In this document: in pieces, positions 46,161 through 54,456 of the stretch
Layout of the letters: every line of letters starts with the position of its first letter
How positions within the stretch are numbered: position 1 is the first letter of the stretch
Assembly: GCF_019285515.1 (NCBI RefSeq)
Contig: NZ_CP079095.1
Location: 3,132,501-3,196,500, forward strand
From: Methylococcus sp. Mc7
Lineage (GTDB): Bacteria; Pseudomonadota; Gammaproteobacteria; Methylococcales; Methylococcaceae
Length of the DNA stretch: 64,000 nt
Direction of reading: 5' to 3'
Notes under the pieces: model-generated
What the model saw: the letters and a program-made list of their open reading frames with translations, nothing else
Databases searched by the model: none
Told to the model about the DNA's origin: nothing
Program-made: the position numbers and the translations under genes

Positions 46161-47813
46161 ATGCTTGCTCAGGTCCTCAAGCGGGCCGCAAGGGTATTGG
46201 CGGACCGCGGCAAGCGCGGAGTTGCCGGCGTTTCCAGCTCTCTGGAAGAGGCGCGCGCAATGGCGGCGTCGGGCGATGCGGAAGGCGCGGAGCGCGCTTT
46301 CGCCTCCCTCCTCCGGCAAGATCCGGAATCACCGGAGGCCCTGTACGACCTCGGGCGCTTGCAGGGCATGCGGGGCGAATTGGCGCTCGCCGGCCGGAAT
46401 CTGGCGAAAGCGGTGCGGCTCAAACCCGATTTCGCGGAAGCCTGGATCGATCTCGGCAACGTCCACCAGATGTCCGGCGGCCTGGCGGAGGCGGAGTCGG
46501 CTTACCGGCAGGCGCTGGATCTGAATCCCCGTTTCGGCCTGGCGCTGCGGCACTGGGTGGGGTTGCAGGAATCGCTGGACTGGCCGGGGGATGCCCAGTG
46601 GCTCCTGGAGCGGTGGGCCGGCGCTGCCCCGGACGATGCCGAAATAAAGGCTGCCCTGGGATTCCTCCTGCTTAAGCGCCGCTTTCGCCCCGATCTGGCC
46701 ATCGCACATTTCGACCGGGCGTTGGAGCTGGGGCTGAACGATGCGGAACTGCACGGCAACCGCGGCATCGCGCTTCAAGACCTCGGCCGTATCGACGAAG
46801 CTCTGGCCAGTTACGAAAAGGCATTGGCGCTGGAACCGGAAAACCGTTCGATACGCTTTCACCGCGCTCTCGCAAGGCTGCTGGTCCACGATTTCGAGAA
46901 TGGGTGGGCCGACTACGAACTCCGCCTGCTCAGCGAGGATCGCCCCAAGCGTCCGTTCCCGTTTCCGCGCTGGGGCGGATCCAGCCTGAGCGGCAAGACC
47001 ATTCTGGTTTATGCCGAGCAGGGCCTGGGCGATGAAATCATGTTCGCCTCCTGCCTGCCCGACGTCATCGCCCAGGCCGGGCATTGCGTGATCGAATGCC
47101 ACGAGAAGCTGGCGCCGATCTTCCGGCGCTCCTTCCCGACGGCCACCGTGCATGGCGGCAGCCAGCACGACGAACCGGCCTGGCTGTCCCGGCTGCCGCC
47201 GATCGATTGCTGTGTCCCGATCGGCAGCCTGCCTCTGCATTTCCGTAGACGCTTGGAGGATTTCCCGCATCACGGTGGCTACCTCAGAGCGGACGAGGCG
47301 CGCGTGTCACACTGGCGCCGGTCGTTGGCTGAGCTCGGCCCTGGCTTGAAGGTCGGCATCGCCTGGAGGGGCGGTACCCGCCAGACCCGCCAGAGCTACC
47401 GTTCCATTCCTTTGGAAGCGCTCGCGCCGGTGCTCGAACTCGCCGGGGCGCATTTCATCAGCCTGCAATACGACGAATGCCGGCACGAGATCGCAACGCT
47501 CGAGGCGGCACAGGGTTTGGCCATCCATCATTTCCCTGCGGCCATTGCCGATTACGACGAAACGGCCGCGCTCCTCGGTGCGCTCGATCTGGTCATCAGC
47601 GTCTGCACGGCGGCGGTTCACCTGGGCGGCGCACTGGGGCGGCCGGTGTGGGTCATGGCGCCGGCCGGCCCGGAATGGCGGTATGGAATCGGCGAAGGTG
47701 CCATGCCTTGGTATCCAACCTGCCGCGTCTTCAGGCAGGCGGTGCCGTTTGCTTGGGAGGAAGTCATTCTTCGCGTGAAAAATGAATTGAGCGCGTATCT
47801 CGATGAAAATTAG
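46161..47813 (+). CDS. TPR protein with GT9-like glycosyltransferase domain, paralogue 1
   Basis: A 550-residue protein. Residues about 30-260 are TPR repeats (AWIDLGNVHQMSGGLAEAE, LHGNRGIALQDLGRIDEAL); about 275-550 is a glycosyltransferase-like domain with YAEQGLGDEIMFASCLPD, GIAWRGGTRQTR, SLQYDECRHEI, SVCTAAVHLGGALGRPVWV and PWYPTCRVFRQ. The domain resembles heptosyltransferase-fold enzymes. Two further paralogues lie at 50501 and 52258. The next gene overlaps by 11 bases. Donor and acceptor are unknown. Confidence 0.75.
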   Translation: MLAQVLKRAARVLADRGKRGVAGVSSSLEEARAMAASGDAEGAERAFASLLRQDPESPEALYDLGRLQGMRGELALAGRNLAKAVRLKPDFAEAWIDLGNVHQMSGGLAEAESAYRQALDLNPRFGLALRHWVGLQESLDWPGDAQWLLERWAGAAPDDAEIKAALGFLLLKRRFRPDLAIAHFDRALELGLNDAELHGNRGIALQDLGRIDEALASYEKALALEPENRSIRFHRALARLLVHDFENGWADYELRLLSEDRPKRPFPFPRWGGSSLSGKTILVYAEQGLGDEIMFASCLPDVIAQAGHCVIECHEKLAPIFRRSFPTATVHGGSQHDEPAWLSRLPPIDCCVPIGSLPLHFRRRLEDFPHHGGYLRADEARVSHWRRSLAELGPGLKVGIAWRGGTRQTRQSYRSIPLEALAPVLELAGAHFISLQYDECRHEIATLEAAQGLAIHHFPAAIADYDETAALLGALDLVISVCTAAVHLGGALGRPVWVMAPAGPEWRYGIGEGAMPWYPTCRVFRQAVPFAWEEVILRVKNELSAYLDEN

Positions 47814-49422
47814 CTGGATCACCTTCGCCAGCCTCCGGATGGAAAATGGCGAAATCGCATCGGACATGGCAAGCGCGCGCTATCGCATGCTCTTGCCGGG
47901 CAGGTATCTTCAGGGCCAGAGACATGCGGTGGAATTTCACAGCGTCGGCCTGGACATGACTTGGGATTCCTATCCCCGTGATTCGCTGGATGCCGACGTC
48001 GTCATTTTCTCCAAGAGCTTCAACAGGGCAAACGAAGACGCGGCATCTTTCGCCGGAGCGAACGGTGCGAAAGTCATATTCGACGTCAGCGACAACCATT
48101 TCATCAATCCCGAACTGTGTGCCCATTATCGGGCAATGGCGGCCCTGGCGGACCGGGTGACCGTACCGACTGAGGCGATGGGCAAAGCGGCTTTGAAGTA
48201 CACCGGTATCGTCGCTGCCGTCATCCCCGATCCGGTCGAAGGGCGGGGAAGGCCGCCTTCCGCCATGAGGACCGCCGGGCGGCGGCACTTCGGCTTGCTT
48301 CTCCGCCCTATGGAGGCGATACGCCTGCTGTGGTTCGGGCATCCGTCCAATCTGCCCGCTCTGCTGGCGGTGATTCCCTCTCTCATGGTGTTGACGAAGG
48401 AATATCCGGTAGCGTTGGAGATCGTCACTTCCAGAAATCCCTTGTTGGAAGGTCTGCTGTCGAAGCATGGGACGGAGGCCAGCAATAACTTTCGTCTCAC
48501 GTTCTCCGAGTGGTCCCCCCAGGCAATGGAAAATGCCCTGGAACGCTGCGACCTGGTGATCATCCCCGGCGATCCCGCGGGCGGCAGAGAGTCCGTCAAG
48601 AGTCACAACAGGCTGACCGAAGCGCTTTGGGCCGGGAAATACGTCGTCGCCCATCCTCTGCCGGCCTACCAGGATTTCATCGATTGGGCCTGGATCAGCG
48701 AAGATCTGGTGACGGGTATCAAGTGGGCATTGACGCATCCGGACATGGTGTCGAGCCAGGTGGCACAGGCCCAGGCGTTCATAAAAGATAACTTGTCCGC
48801 CGAGAACATTGGGGCGCGCTGGCTGGAGGTCATCTCCGAAACTGGCCACGGCACCGTTCGCAAAGAGGCGCCGATTGTCGCCGGGACGGTCGCCGATTCG
48901 CTTCGCTTGAACCTCGGCTGCGGGGACAAAATACTTCCGGGGTATTTGAACGTCGACGTCGCCCCCAGCCGTGCTGGAAAGGTACCGGAGATTATTTGCG
49001 ATCTCCATGTCTTGCCGTTCGACGGCGACTCGGCGGACGAAATCCTTTCCGTTCACGTCATCGAGCATTTCTGGCGATGGGAGGTGCAGGATGTGCTGCG
49101 GGAGTGGGTCAGGGTTCTGAAACCCGGCGGGAGGATGATTCTGGAGTGTCCGAATCTGATCGCGGCATGCCAGGAAATCCTCAGGAATCCTGTCAGCGCC
49201 AAAGAGGAAGGGATGGAGTGTCAGCGGTCGATGTGGGTGCTTTACGGCGACCCTTCCTGGCGTGATCCGCTGATGGTCCACCGCTGGGGTTACACGCCCG
49301 AGAGTCTCGCGGAAATCATGCGGCAATCCGGGCTGATCAGCGTGCGTCAGGAGCCCGCCCAATTCAAATTGAGAGAGCCCAGGGATATGAGGATAGTTGG
49401 CATGAAGCCACACCGTTCTTGA
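47803..49422 (+). CDS. Fusion of a glycosyltransferase-like and a methyltransferase domain
   Basis: A 539-residue protein. The N-terminal 360 residues resemble a GT4-type glycosyltransferase: RLLWFGHPSNLPALL, then SHNRLTEALWAGKYVVAHPLPAY, the donor-site region. Residues about 365-539 are a class I SAM methyltransferase with LRLNLGCGDKILPGYLNVD and SVHVIEHFWRWE, then VLKPGGRMILECPN. It could add and then O-methylate a sugar. It is coupled to the preceding TPR-glycosyltransferase. Confidence 0.72.
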   Translation: MKISWITFASLRMENGEIASDMASARYRMLLPGRYLQGQRHAVEFHSVGLDMTWDSYPRDSLDADVVIFSKSFNRANEDAASFAGANGAKVIFDVSDNHFINPELCAHYRAMAALADRVTVPTEAMGKAALKYTGIVAAVIPDPVEGRGRPPSAMRTAGRRHFGLLLRPMEAIRLLWFGHPSNLPALLAVIPSLMVLTKEYPVALEIVTSRNPLLEGLLSKHGTEASNNFRLTFSEWSPQAMENALERCDLVIIPGDPAGGRESVKSHNRLTEALWAGKYVVAHPLPAYQDFIDWAWISEDLVTGIKWALTHPDMVSSQVAQAQAFIKDNLSAENIGARWLEVISETGHGTVRKEAPIVAGTVADSLRLNLGCGDKILPGYLNVDVAPSRAGKVPEIICDLHVLPFDGDSADEILSVHVIEHFWRWEVQDVLREWVRVLKPGGRMILECPNLIAACQEILRNPVSAKEEGMECQRSMWVLYGDPSWRDPLMVHRWGYTPESLAEIMRQSGLISVRQEPAQFKLREPRDMRIVGMKPHRS

Positions 49423-49497
49423 TATCGGCTGCCGGATGTCAATAAAGTGTTGTCCAAATATACAAAATGCTCCTCTGCATAATGCAGTTAACTTAGG

Positions 49498-49598
49498 CCG
49501 TCATACCGGCAGGGACTGCCGGTATCCAGGCCACAAGGACGTGTACGGCTGTCGCCATCCCTGGCTTCTGGGTTCCGGCATTCCCTGCCGGAACGACG
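49498..49598. repeat. Inverted pair of REP-like palindromes
   Basis: Two hairpins of the same family face each other: 49503-49525 (stem ATACCGGCA, loop GGGAC) and 49572-49594 (stem GTTCCGGCA, loop TTCCC), each with CGTC at the outside and CCAG at the inside. The arrangement is like a BIME. It lies in the 347-base interval between the two halves of the glycosyltransferase locus. Confidence 0.7.
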
Positions 49599-49623
49599 AG
49601 TTCTTCTTAACTTAACGGTATTA

Positions 49624-49716
49624 TCCCTTTGGGAGAGGGTTGGGGTGAGGGAAGCTGATATATGGCATTGGTTTCTTAACTCTTAGTAAGTCGTTCGCTG
49701 AGCGGAGTCGAAGCGA
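49624..49716. repeat. Two further dispersed-repeat fragments
   Basis: 49624-49651 is a GGGAGAGGGTTGGGGTGAGG-type repeat common between genes of gammaproteobacteria; a degenerate copy lies near 59735. 49691-49716 is a TTCGCTGAGCGGAGTCGAAG palindrome-type repeat. Neither looks coding. Confidence 0.5.
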
Positions 49717-49769
49717 AAATACCGGCTTCGGCCCTTTTGGTAAAGAAAAACAGAATTCTCAAAAAGCAC

Positions 49770-50468
49770 ATGCAAGAAGTCTCCCCCATTCGAATATTCA
49801 TCGGCTACGATCCGCGCGAAGCCTTGGCCTTCAGCGTTCTGGCCCACAGCATTCATGTCAGAGCTTCACAGCCGGTTTCCATCACGCCCTTGATGCTGAC
49901 CCAGCTTGGCCAAGCTTACAGGCGGGAACGCAGTCCGCTGCAGTCGACGGATTTTTCGTTCAGCCGGTTCCTGGTGCCGTATCTGGCGGGATTTTCCGGC
50001 TGGTCCGTTTTCATGGACTGCGACATGCTCGTCCTCGAGGACATCGTAGAGCTTTGGGCATTGCGGGACGAGCGTTACGCCGTACAGGTGGTCAAGCATA
50101 ACCACGTTCCCGAGGAGGAGATCAAGTTTCTGGACGCGGCACAGACCCGATACGAGAAAAAGAACTGGTCCAGCGTCATGCTTTTCAATAACGCGAAATG
50201 CAAAGCCTTGACACCGGATTATGTCAATACCGCTTCAGGGCTTGAACTGCACCAGTTCAAATGGCTCGATGACGAAGCCTTGATAGGGGAGATACCTCAT
50301 CGCTGGAACCACTTGGTGGGATATGATTCCCCATCCCGCGACGTGTCGCTCGTGCACTACACCATAGGCGGACCCTATTTCGAGGAATACCATGACTGCG
50401 AATATTCCGAAGAGTGGCGCGCCGAACTCGCCGGCATGTTGCGGGTCGACCAGAAACAGAGCCGCTGA
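49770..50468 (+). CDS. Glycosyltransferase with DCD motif (GT8-like)
   Basis: A 232-residue cytoplasmic enzyme beginning IRIFIGYDPREALAFSVLAHSI, with FSRFLVPYL then VFMDCDMLVLEDI, the DxD metal/nucleotide-sugar motif (about residues 87-89), and a late HRWNHLVG plus VHYTIGGPYF motif. This is the layout of GT8-like enzymes. The ATG at 49770 is chosen; an in-frame TTG at 49737 would add 11 residues. It precedes TPR-glycosyltransferase 2. Confidence 0.75.
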   Translation: MQEVSPIRIFIGYDPREALAFSVLAHSIHVRASQPVSITPLMLTQLGQAYRRERSPLQSTDFSFSRFLVPYLAGFSGWSVFMDCDMLVLEDIVELWALRDERYAVQVVKHNHVPEEEIKFLDAAQTRYEKKNWSSVMLFNNAKCKALTPDYVNTASGLELHQFKWLDDEALIGEIPHRWNHLVGYDSPSRDVSLVHYTIGGPYFEEYHDCEYSEEWRAELAGMLRVDQKQSR

Positions 50469-50500
50469 AGACGGCTCTCGGTTCAGCACGGGATTCGACG

Positions 50501-52261
50501 ATGCTGCTGCGGTTACTCAAGGATATCTGCTTCCCGGAAGGGGCGGGGAGTTCGCGTAAAGCGGAAACCGGCGCACTTCCCCTATCCGGGGTGCGCCCTT
50601 CCCGTACCAATGGAGGGGAATCGATCGAGTCCGACGACACGGCGATAGATCGGCTTTATCAGCAAGTCGAGAAAGCTTTGGCGGAGGGCGATCTCGCCCT
50701 CGCGGAAGCTTGCTGCCAAAAAGCCCTGGAGCTGCGGCCCGAGGCGGCCCTTGCCAGTCTCCATCTTGCCAGGGTCAGGCTTGCTCAAAGGCGTCTGCCG
50801 GAAGCCTCGGAATGTCTGAACCGGGCCGAAAGCGTCCCAGGACTCGTCGCGAAAACCCGCAACCGCATCGGGATCGTCTGGCTGGACCTGGACGACTGCG
50901 CGAGGGCGGAGACCTGCTTCCGTTCGATACTGGCCAAGGACGACACGCACGCCTATGCCTGGTGCAATCTGGGAATCGCCCTGCAGCGGAAAGGGGACCT
51001 CGATGAGTCCCTGGCATGTTTCCGGCGCTCCCTGGAATTTATGCCGGATTTTGCCGAGGCAATATATAACCTGGGGCTTTTGCTGAGGGACTTGGGGAGG
51101 CCAGCCGAGGCGCTGGAGATGCTCGAACGAGCCTTGTCGCTGAAGCCGGCGTTTGCACTGGCCCAGGCCAATATCGGCGTCGTGCATCAAGACCTCGGCG
51201 ATATCGACGAGGCGTCTGCGGCTTTCGATCGGGCATTGGAACTGGAGCCCGAATCCGGTGATATTCATTTGACTAAAGCCCACCTCCTGCTTTCGGCCGG
51301 ACGTTTCCGCGAAGGCTGGGAGGAACAGGAATACCGGCGTCTGGCGCCGGAATTTCCACGCGGCCGGTTCCCATTCCCCGAATGGAAAGGAGAGGACCTT
51401 ACCGGAAAAAACCTGCTGGTTTATGCCGAGCAGGGAATCGGTGACGAAATCATGCTGGCTGGCTGCTTTCCGGATCTGTTCGCAAAAGGGGGCCGTTGCG
51501 TGATCGAATGCGACCCCCGGCTCGAAACCCTGTATCGGCGTTCTTTTCCACAGGCCGAATTTGCCGGGAAAAGGTTCAAGAAGCCGGATACCTGGCTGGA
51601 AGCATTCCGCCCCATCGATCTGCAAATACCGGTCGGCAGCCTTCCCCGTTTTTTTCGCAACGAGGAGGCGGATTTCCCTCGCCATTCGGGTTACCTGGCA
51701 GCCGATCCGCAGCGTGTTGGACGCTGGAAAGAACGGCTCGCCGCGCTCGGGCCGGGGCTGAAAATCGGGCTGTCCTGGCGGGGCGGGACCAGCAGGACGA
51801 ACGCTTACCTGCGTTCCATACCGTTGGAAACCTGGTTGCCGGTTCTCAGCCGGCCGAATACGCATTTCGTAAACCTTCAATATACCGATTGCCGGGCCGA
51901 GCTGGATTCGTTCCATTCACGGCATGGTATCCGGATTCATTCCTGGCGCGAGATCGAAAGCGACTACGAGGAAACGGCGGCCTTGGTCGCCAGCCTAGAC
52001 CTGGTCATAAGTGTCTGCACGGCCGTCGTGCATCTGGCGGGTGCGCTGGGGGTGCCGGTCTGGGTCCTGGTGCCGAGTTCGCCGGGCTGGCGGTACATGC
52101 GCGAAGGGGCAAGCCTCCCTTGGTACCCCGCGGCCCGTCTGTTCCGGCAGGCTGAACCTCTGCATTGGGAGCCTGTCATCGTGGAGATCGGTACGGAGCT
52201 CGAGAGTTTGACGAATGCATTCTCACTCAGGAATTTCGATGACGTAGCGGTAGCCCGATGA
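50501..52261 (+). CDS. TPR protein with GT9-like glycosyltransferase domain, paralogue 2
   Basis: A 586-residue paralogue of the gene at 46161. TPR repeats span about residues 45-285 (AWCNLGIALQRKGDLDESL, AIYNLGLLLRDLGRPAEAL); the C-terminal domain has YAEQGIGDEIMLAGCFPD, GLSWRGGTSRTN, NLQYTDCRAEL, SVCTAVVHLAGALGVPVWV and PWYPAARLFRQ. The start at MLLRLLKD is preferred over an upstream frame. It overlaps paralogue 3 by four bases (ATGA). Confidence 0.75.
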   Translation: MLLRLLKDICFPEGAGSSRKAETGALPLSGVRPSRTNGGESIESDDTAIDRLYQQVEKALAEGDLALAEACCQKALELRPEAALASLHLARVRLAQRRLPEASECLNRAESVPGLVAKTRNRIGIVWLDLDDCARAETCFRSILAKDDTHAYAWCNLGIALQRKGDLDESLACFRRSLEFMPDFAEAIYNLGLLLRDLGRPAEALEMLERALSLKPAFALAQANIGVVHQDLGDIDEASAAFDRALELEPESGDIHLTKAHLLLSAGRFREGWEEQEYRRLAPEFPRGRFPFPEWKGEDLTGKNLLVYAEQGIGDEIMLAGCFPDLFAKGGRCVIECDPRLETLYRRSFPQAEFAGKRFKKPDTWLEAFRPIDLQIPVGSLPRFFRNEEADFPRHSGYLAADPQRVGRWKERLAALGPGLKIGLSWRGGTSRTNAYLRSIPLETWLPVLSRPNTHFVNLQYTDCRAELDSFHSRHGIRIHSWREIESDYEETAALVASLDLVISVCTAVVHLAGALGVPVWVLVPSSPGWRYMREGASLPWYPAARLFRQAEPLHWEPVIVEIGTELESLTNAFSLRNFDDVAVAR

Positions 52262-53874
52262 TGGTAACGGTATCGGATGAGGTACAGAGCAAAGCGCACG
52301 TCTGTTGTCAGCGGGGGCTGGCGGAGCTGGCGGCGAACAATCTCGATTCCGCGCTGACATGGCTGGAGCAGGCCATCGACCACGATCCAGAATGTGCCAA
52401 TGCGTATGCTGCGCTGGGTGAAATCTATCAGCAGAAGAACGAGCTGGCCGAGGCGGATTACTGTTTAAGGATGGCCTTGCGCTGCCGTCCCGATTCATCC
52501 GAAATTCTGCATAAGCTGGCCAGGAATTGCATTGCCCTTGGGAACAGGCCGGAAGCGCTTGCCATCCTGAAGGAGGCCAAGGGCCGCCATTTGGATTCAG
52601 GTGCATTCTTATCGCAGCTTGCGTTGATCTACGACGATTTGGACGAAATCGATCTGACGATCCGCACCTGGGAAGAGGTGATCGCATTGAACCCTCGGGA
52701 TGCGTCGGCCCATAGCAATCTGGGGCTGCAGTGGCACTACGGAAAAGGCGACGTCGACAAGGCAATCGCGTGTTTCAGGCGGGCACTGGACTTGAAACCC
52801 GATCTGACGGAGGCCCGCTTCAACCTGTGCCAGGCCCGAGCGGACGCGGGCGAGGTGGAGCAAGCCCTCGCCGGATTCGAACCGTTGCTGGCAGAACCGT
52901 TCCGCGAAGAAGTGATGTTTCACCGCTCCGTCGTGCTGCTTAAAAACCGGCGCTTCGAGGAAGGATGGCGGGACTATCACCTCCGCTGGCGTTATCGCGG
53001 CACGCAGAACCGCCATTTCCCGTTTCCGAACTGGGACGGCCAGCCCTGTCCCGGAAAAACCTTGCTGATTTACGGTGAACAGGGCTTGGGGGATGAAATC
53101 ATGTTTTCATCCTGCATCAAGGATGTTCTGGAGAAATCGGGGGCGAGGGTGGTTCTGGAATGTAACCTCCGCCTCGAATGCCTGTTTCGGCGTTCGTTTC
53201 CGGGCGTTACGGTAATCGGCGCGGCTAGAGCACAATCCGGTCTCGAGCGTCTGGCGGATGTGGCGCCCATCGACTTTCAAGTGGCGATAGGTGATCTGCC
53301 CAGCATCTTTCGCACCGAAGAGGCCGCCTTTCCCGACCATCGGGGTTACCTCAAGGCCGATCCGGAACGCGTGGCATTTTGGAGAAACCGGCTGGCGGCG
53401 TTGGGCGACGGTCCAAAGATCGGCATCTCCTGGCGCGGGGGACAGGGCAAGACCCGGCGGGAGGCGCGTTCGATTCCGCTCCAAGAATGGCTGCCGATTC
53501 TTGCCACCGACGGCATGCATTTCGTGAGTCTGCAATACACCGACTGCCGAACCGAGCTGGAAGCGCTGTCGGATAACTACGGCCTTAAGGTTCTCCACTG
53601 GCAGGAAGCGATCGATGACTATGACGAAACCGCCGCCTTGGTGATGGCGTTGGACAGAGTTGTCACGGTGTGCACTTCCATCGTCCATCTGACCGGAGCC
53701 TTGGGCCGTCCGGGCTGGGTATTGGTTCCACGTGTGCCGGAATGGCGGTATCTCGCTTCGGGACAGACCATGCCCTGGTATCCTTCGGTGCGGCTGATCC
53801 GCCAACCGCGCTCGGGGGATTGGACACCCGTGCTGCATGGCGTTGCGCGGCAATTGAGCGCCGGGAAGCCATAG
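52258..53874 (+). CDS. TPR protein with GT9-like glycosyltransferase domain, paralogue 3
   Basis: A 538-residue third paralogue. TPR repeats occupy about residues 15-220 (AYAALGEIYQQKNELAEAD, AHSNLGLQWHYGKGDVDKA); the transferase domain has YGEQGLGDEIMFSSCIKD, GISWRGGQGKTRREARSIP, SLQYTDCRTEL, TVCTSIVHLTGALGRPGWV and PWYPSVRLIRQ. It is translationally coupled to paralogue 2 and ends about 120 bases before the pilin gene. Confidence 0.75.
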   Translation: MMVTVSDEVQSKAHVCCQRGLAELAANNLDSALTWLEQAIDHDPECANAYAALGEIYQQKNELAEADYCLRMALRCRPDSSEILHKLARNCIALGNRPEALAILKEAKGRHLDSGAFLSQLALIYDDLDEIDLTIRTWEEVIALNPRDASAHSNLGLQWHYGKGDVDKAIACFRRALDLKPDLTEARFNLCQARADAGEVEQALAGFEPLLAEPFREEVMFHRSVVLLKNRRFEEGWRDYHLRWRYRGTQNRHFPFPNWDGQPCPGKTLLIYGEQGLGDEIMFSSCIKDVLEKSGARVVLECNLRLECLFRRSFPGVTVIGAARAQSGLERLADVAPIDFQVAIGDLPSIFRTEEAAFPDHRGYLKADPERVAFWRNRLAALGDGPKIGISWRGGQGKTRREARSIPLQEWLPILATDGMHFVSLQYTDCRTELEALSDNYGLKVLHWQEAIDDYDETAALVMALDRVVTVCTSIVHLTGALGRPGWVLVPRVPEWRYLASGQTMPWYPSVRLIRQPRSGDWTPVLHGVARQLSAGKP

Positions 53875-53992
53875 GCTGCGGACGGTCCTGAAAACGAACG
53901 GTCAAGCCTTTCGATAACGTTCGGTCTCTGCTATGTTTATGCAAGTGGCGTAAGCCGCTGTCCCTGCAAACGGATGAAAACAAGGAGATGAT

Positions 53993-54406
53993 ATGAAAGC
54001 GGTGCAAAAAGGTTTTACATTGATCGAGCTGATGATCGTCGTGGCGATCATCGGCGTCTTGGCCGCGGTCGCCTTGCCGGCCTACCAGGACTATACGGTT
54101 CGGGCCAAGGTTTCAGAACTGCTTCTCACGGCTGCGAAATATCGAACCGACATCACTGAAAAATGCCAGTTGGCTGGTACTTGTACCGCTTCTGGGACCA
54201 GTCTGACAGTCCAAATTGGTGGAAAGATAACGGGCGGTAGCGTTAGCGACGATGGAATTGTCAAAATAAAGGGAAGTACGGCAACTGATAGCGTAGGTGC
54301 GGCTGTAAGTATTACGCTTACTCCAAGCTGGAACTCGGCAATGGGGTCGGCTGTTTGGTCGTGCACCGGTGCGCCGGCCAGATACGTACCAGGCTCGTGC
54401 CGCTGA
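53993..54406 (+). CDS. pilA: Type IV major pilin-like protein
   Basis: A 137-residue prepilin: a short basic leader ending in KG, cleaved before Phe, then [20 protein letters not shown] with Glu5 of the mature protein, the type IVa hallmark. Four cysteines (CQLAGTC; WSCTGAP...GSC) could form two disulfides, the last closing a D-region. AAGGAGATGAT precedes the ATG. The 3' half is visibly more AT-rich than the 5' half. A strong terminator follows, so it is monocistronic. Serine/threonine-rich, hence a candidate glycosylation target. Confidence 0.9.
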   Translation: MKAVQKGFTLIELMIVVAIIGVLAAVALPAYQDYTVRAKVSELLLTAAKYRTDITEKCQLAGTCTASGTSLTVQIGGKITGGSVSDDGIVKIKGSTATDSVGAAVSITLTPSWNSAMGSAVWSCTGAPARYVPGSCR

Positions 54407-54430
54407 TCGGTAACATTGCAAATTTCAGAA

Positions 54431-54454
54431 GCGCCCCTCTGGGGCGCTTTTTTT
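54431..54454 (+). terminator. Rho-independent terminator after the pilin gene
   Basis: Stem GCGCCCC/GGGGCGC with a three-base loop is followed by seven or more T residues. It separates the pilin gene from the convergent TPR/GT41 gene. Confidence 0.92.
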
Positions 54455-54456
54455 AT

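Noticed and set aside
53875-53992. RpoN (sigma-54) promoter upstream of the pilin gene
   Set aside because: A TGGC is present near 53946, but no GC element occurs at the required spacing; I cannot support it.
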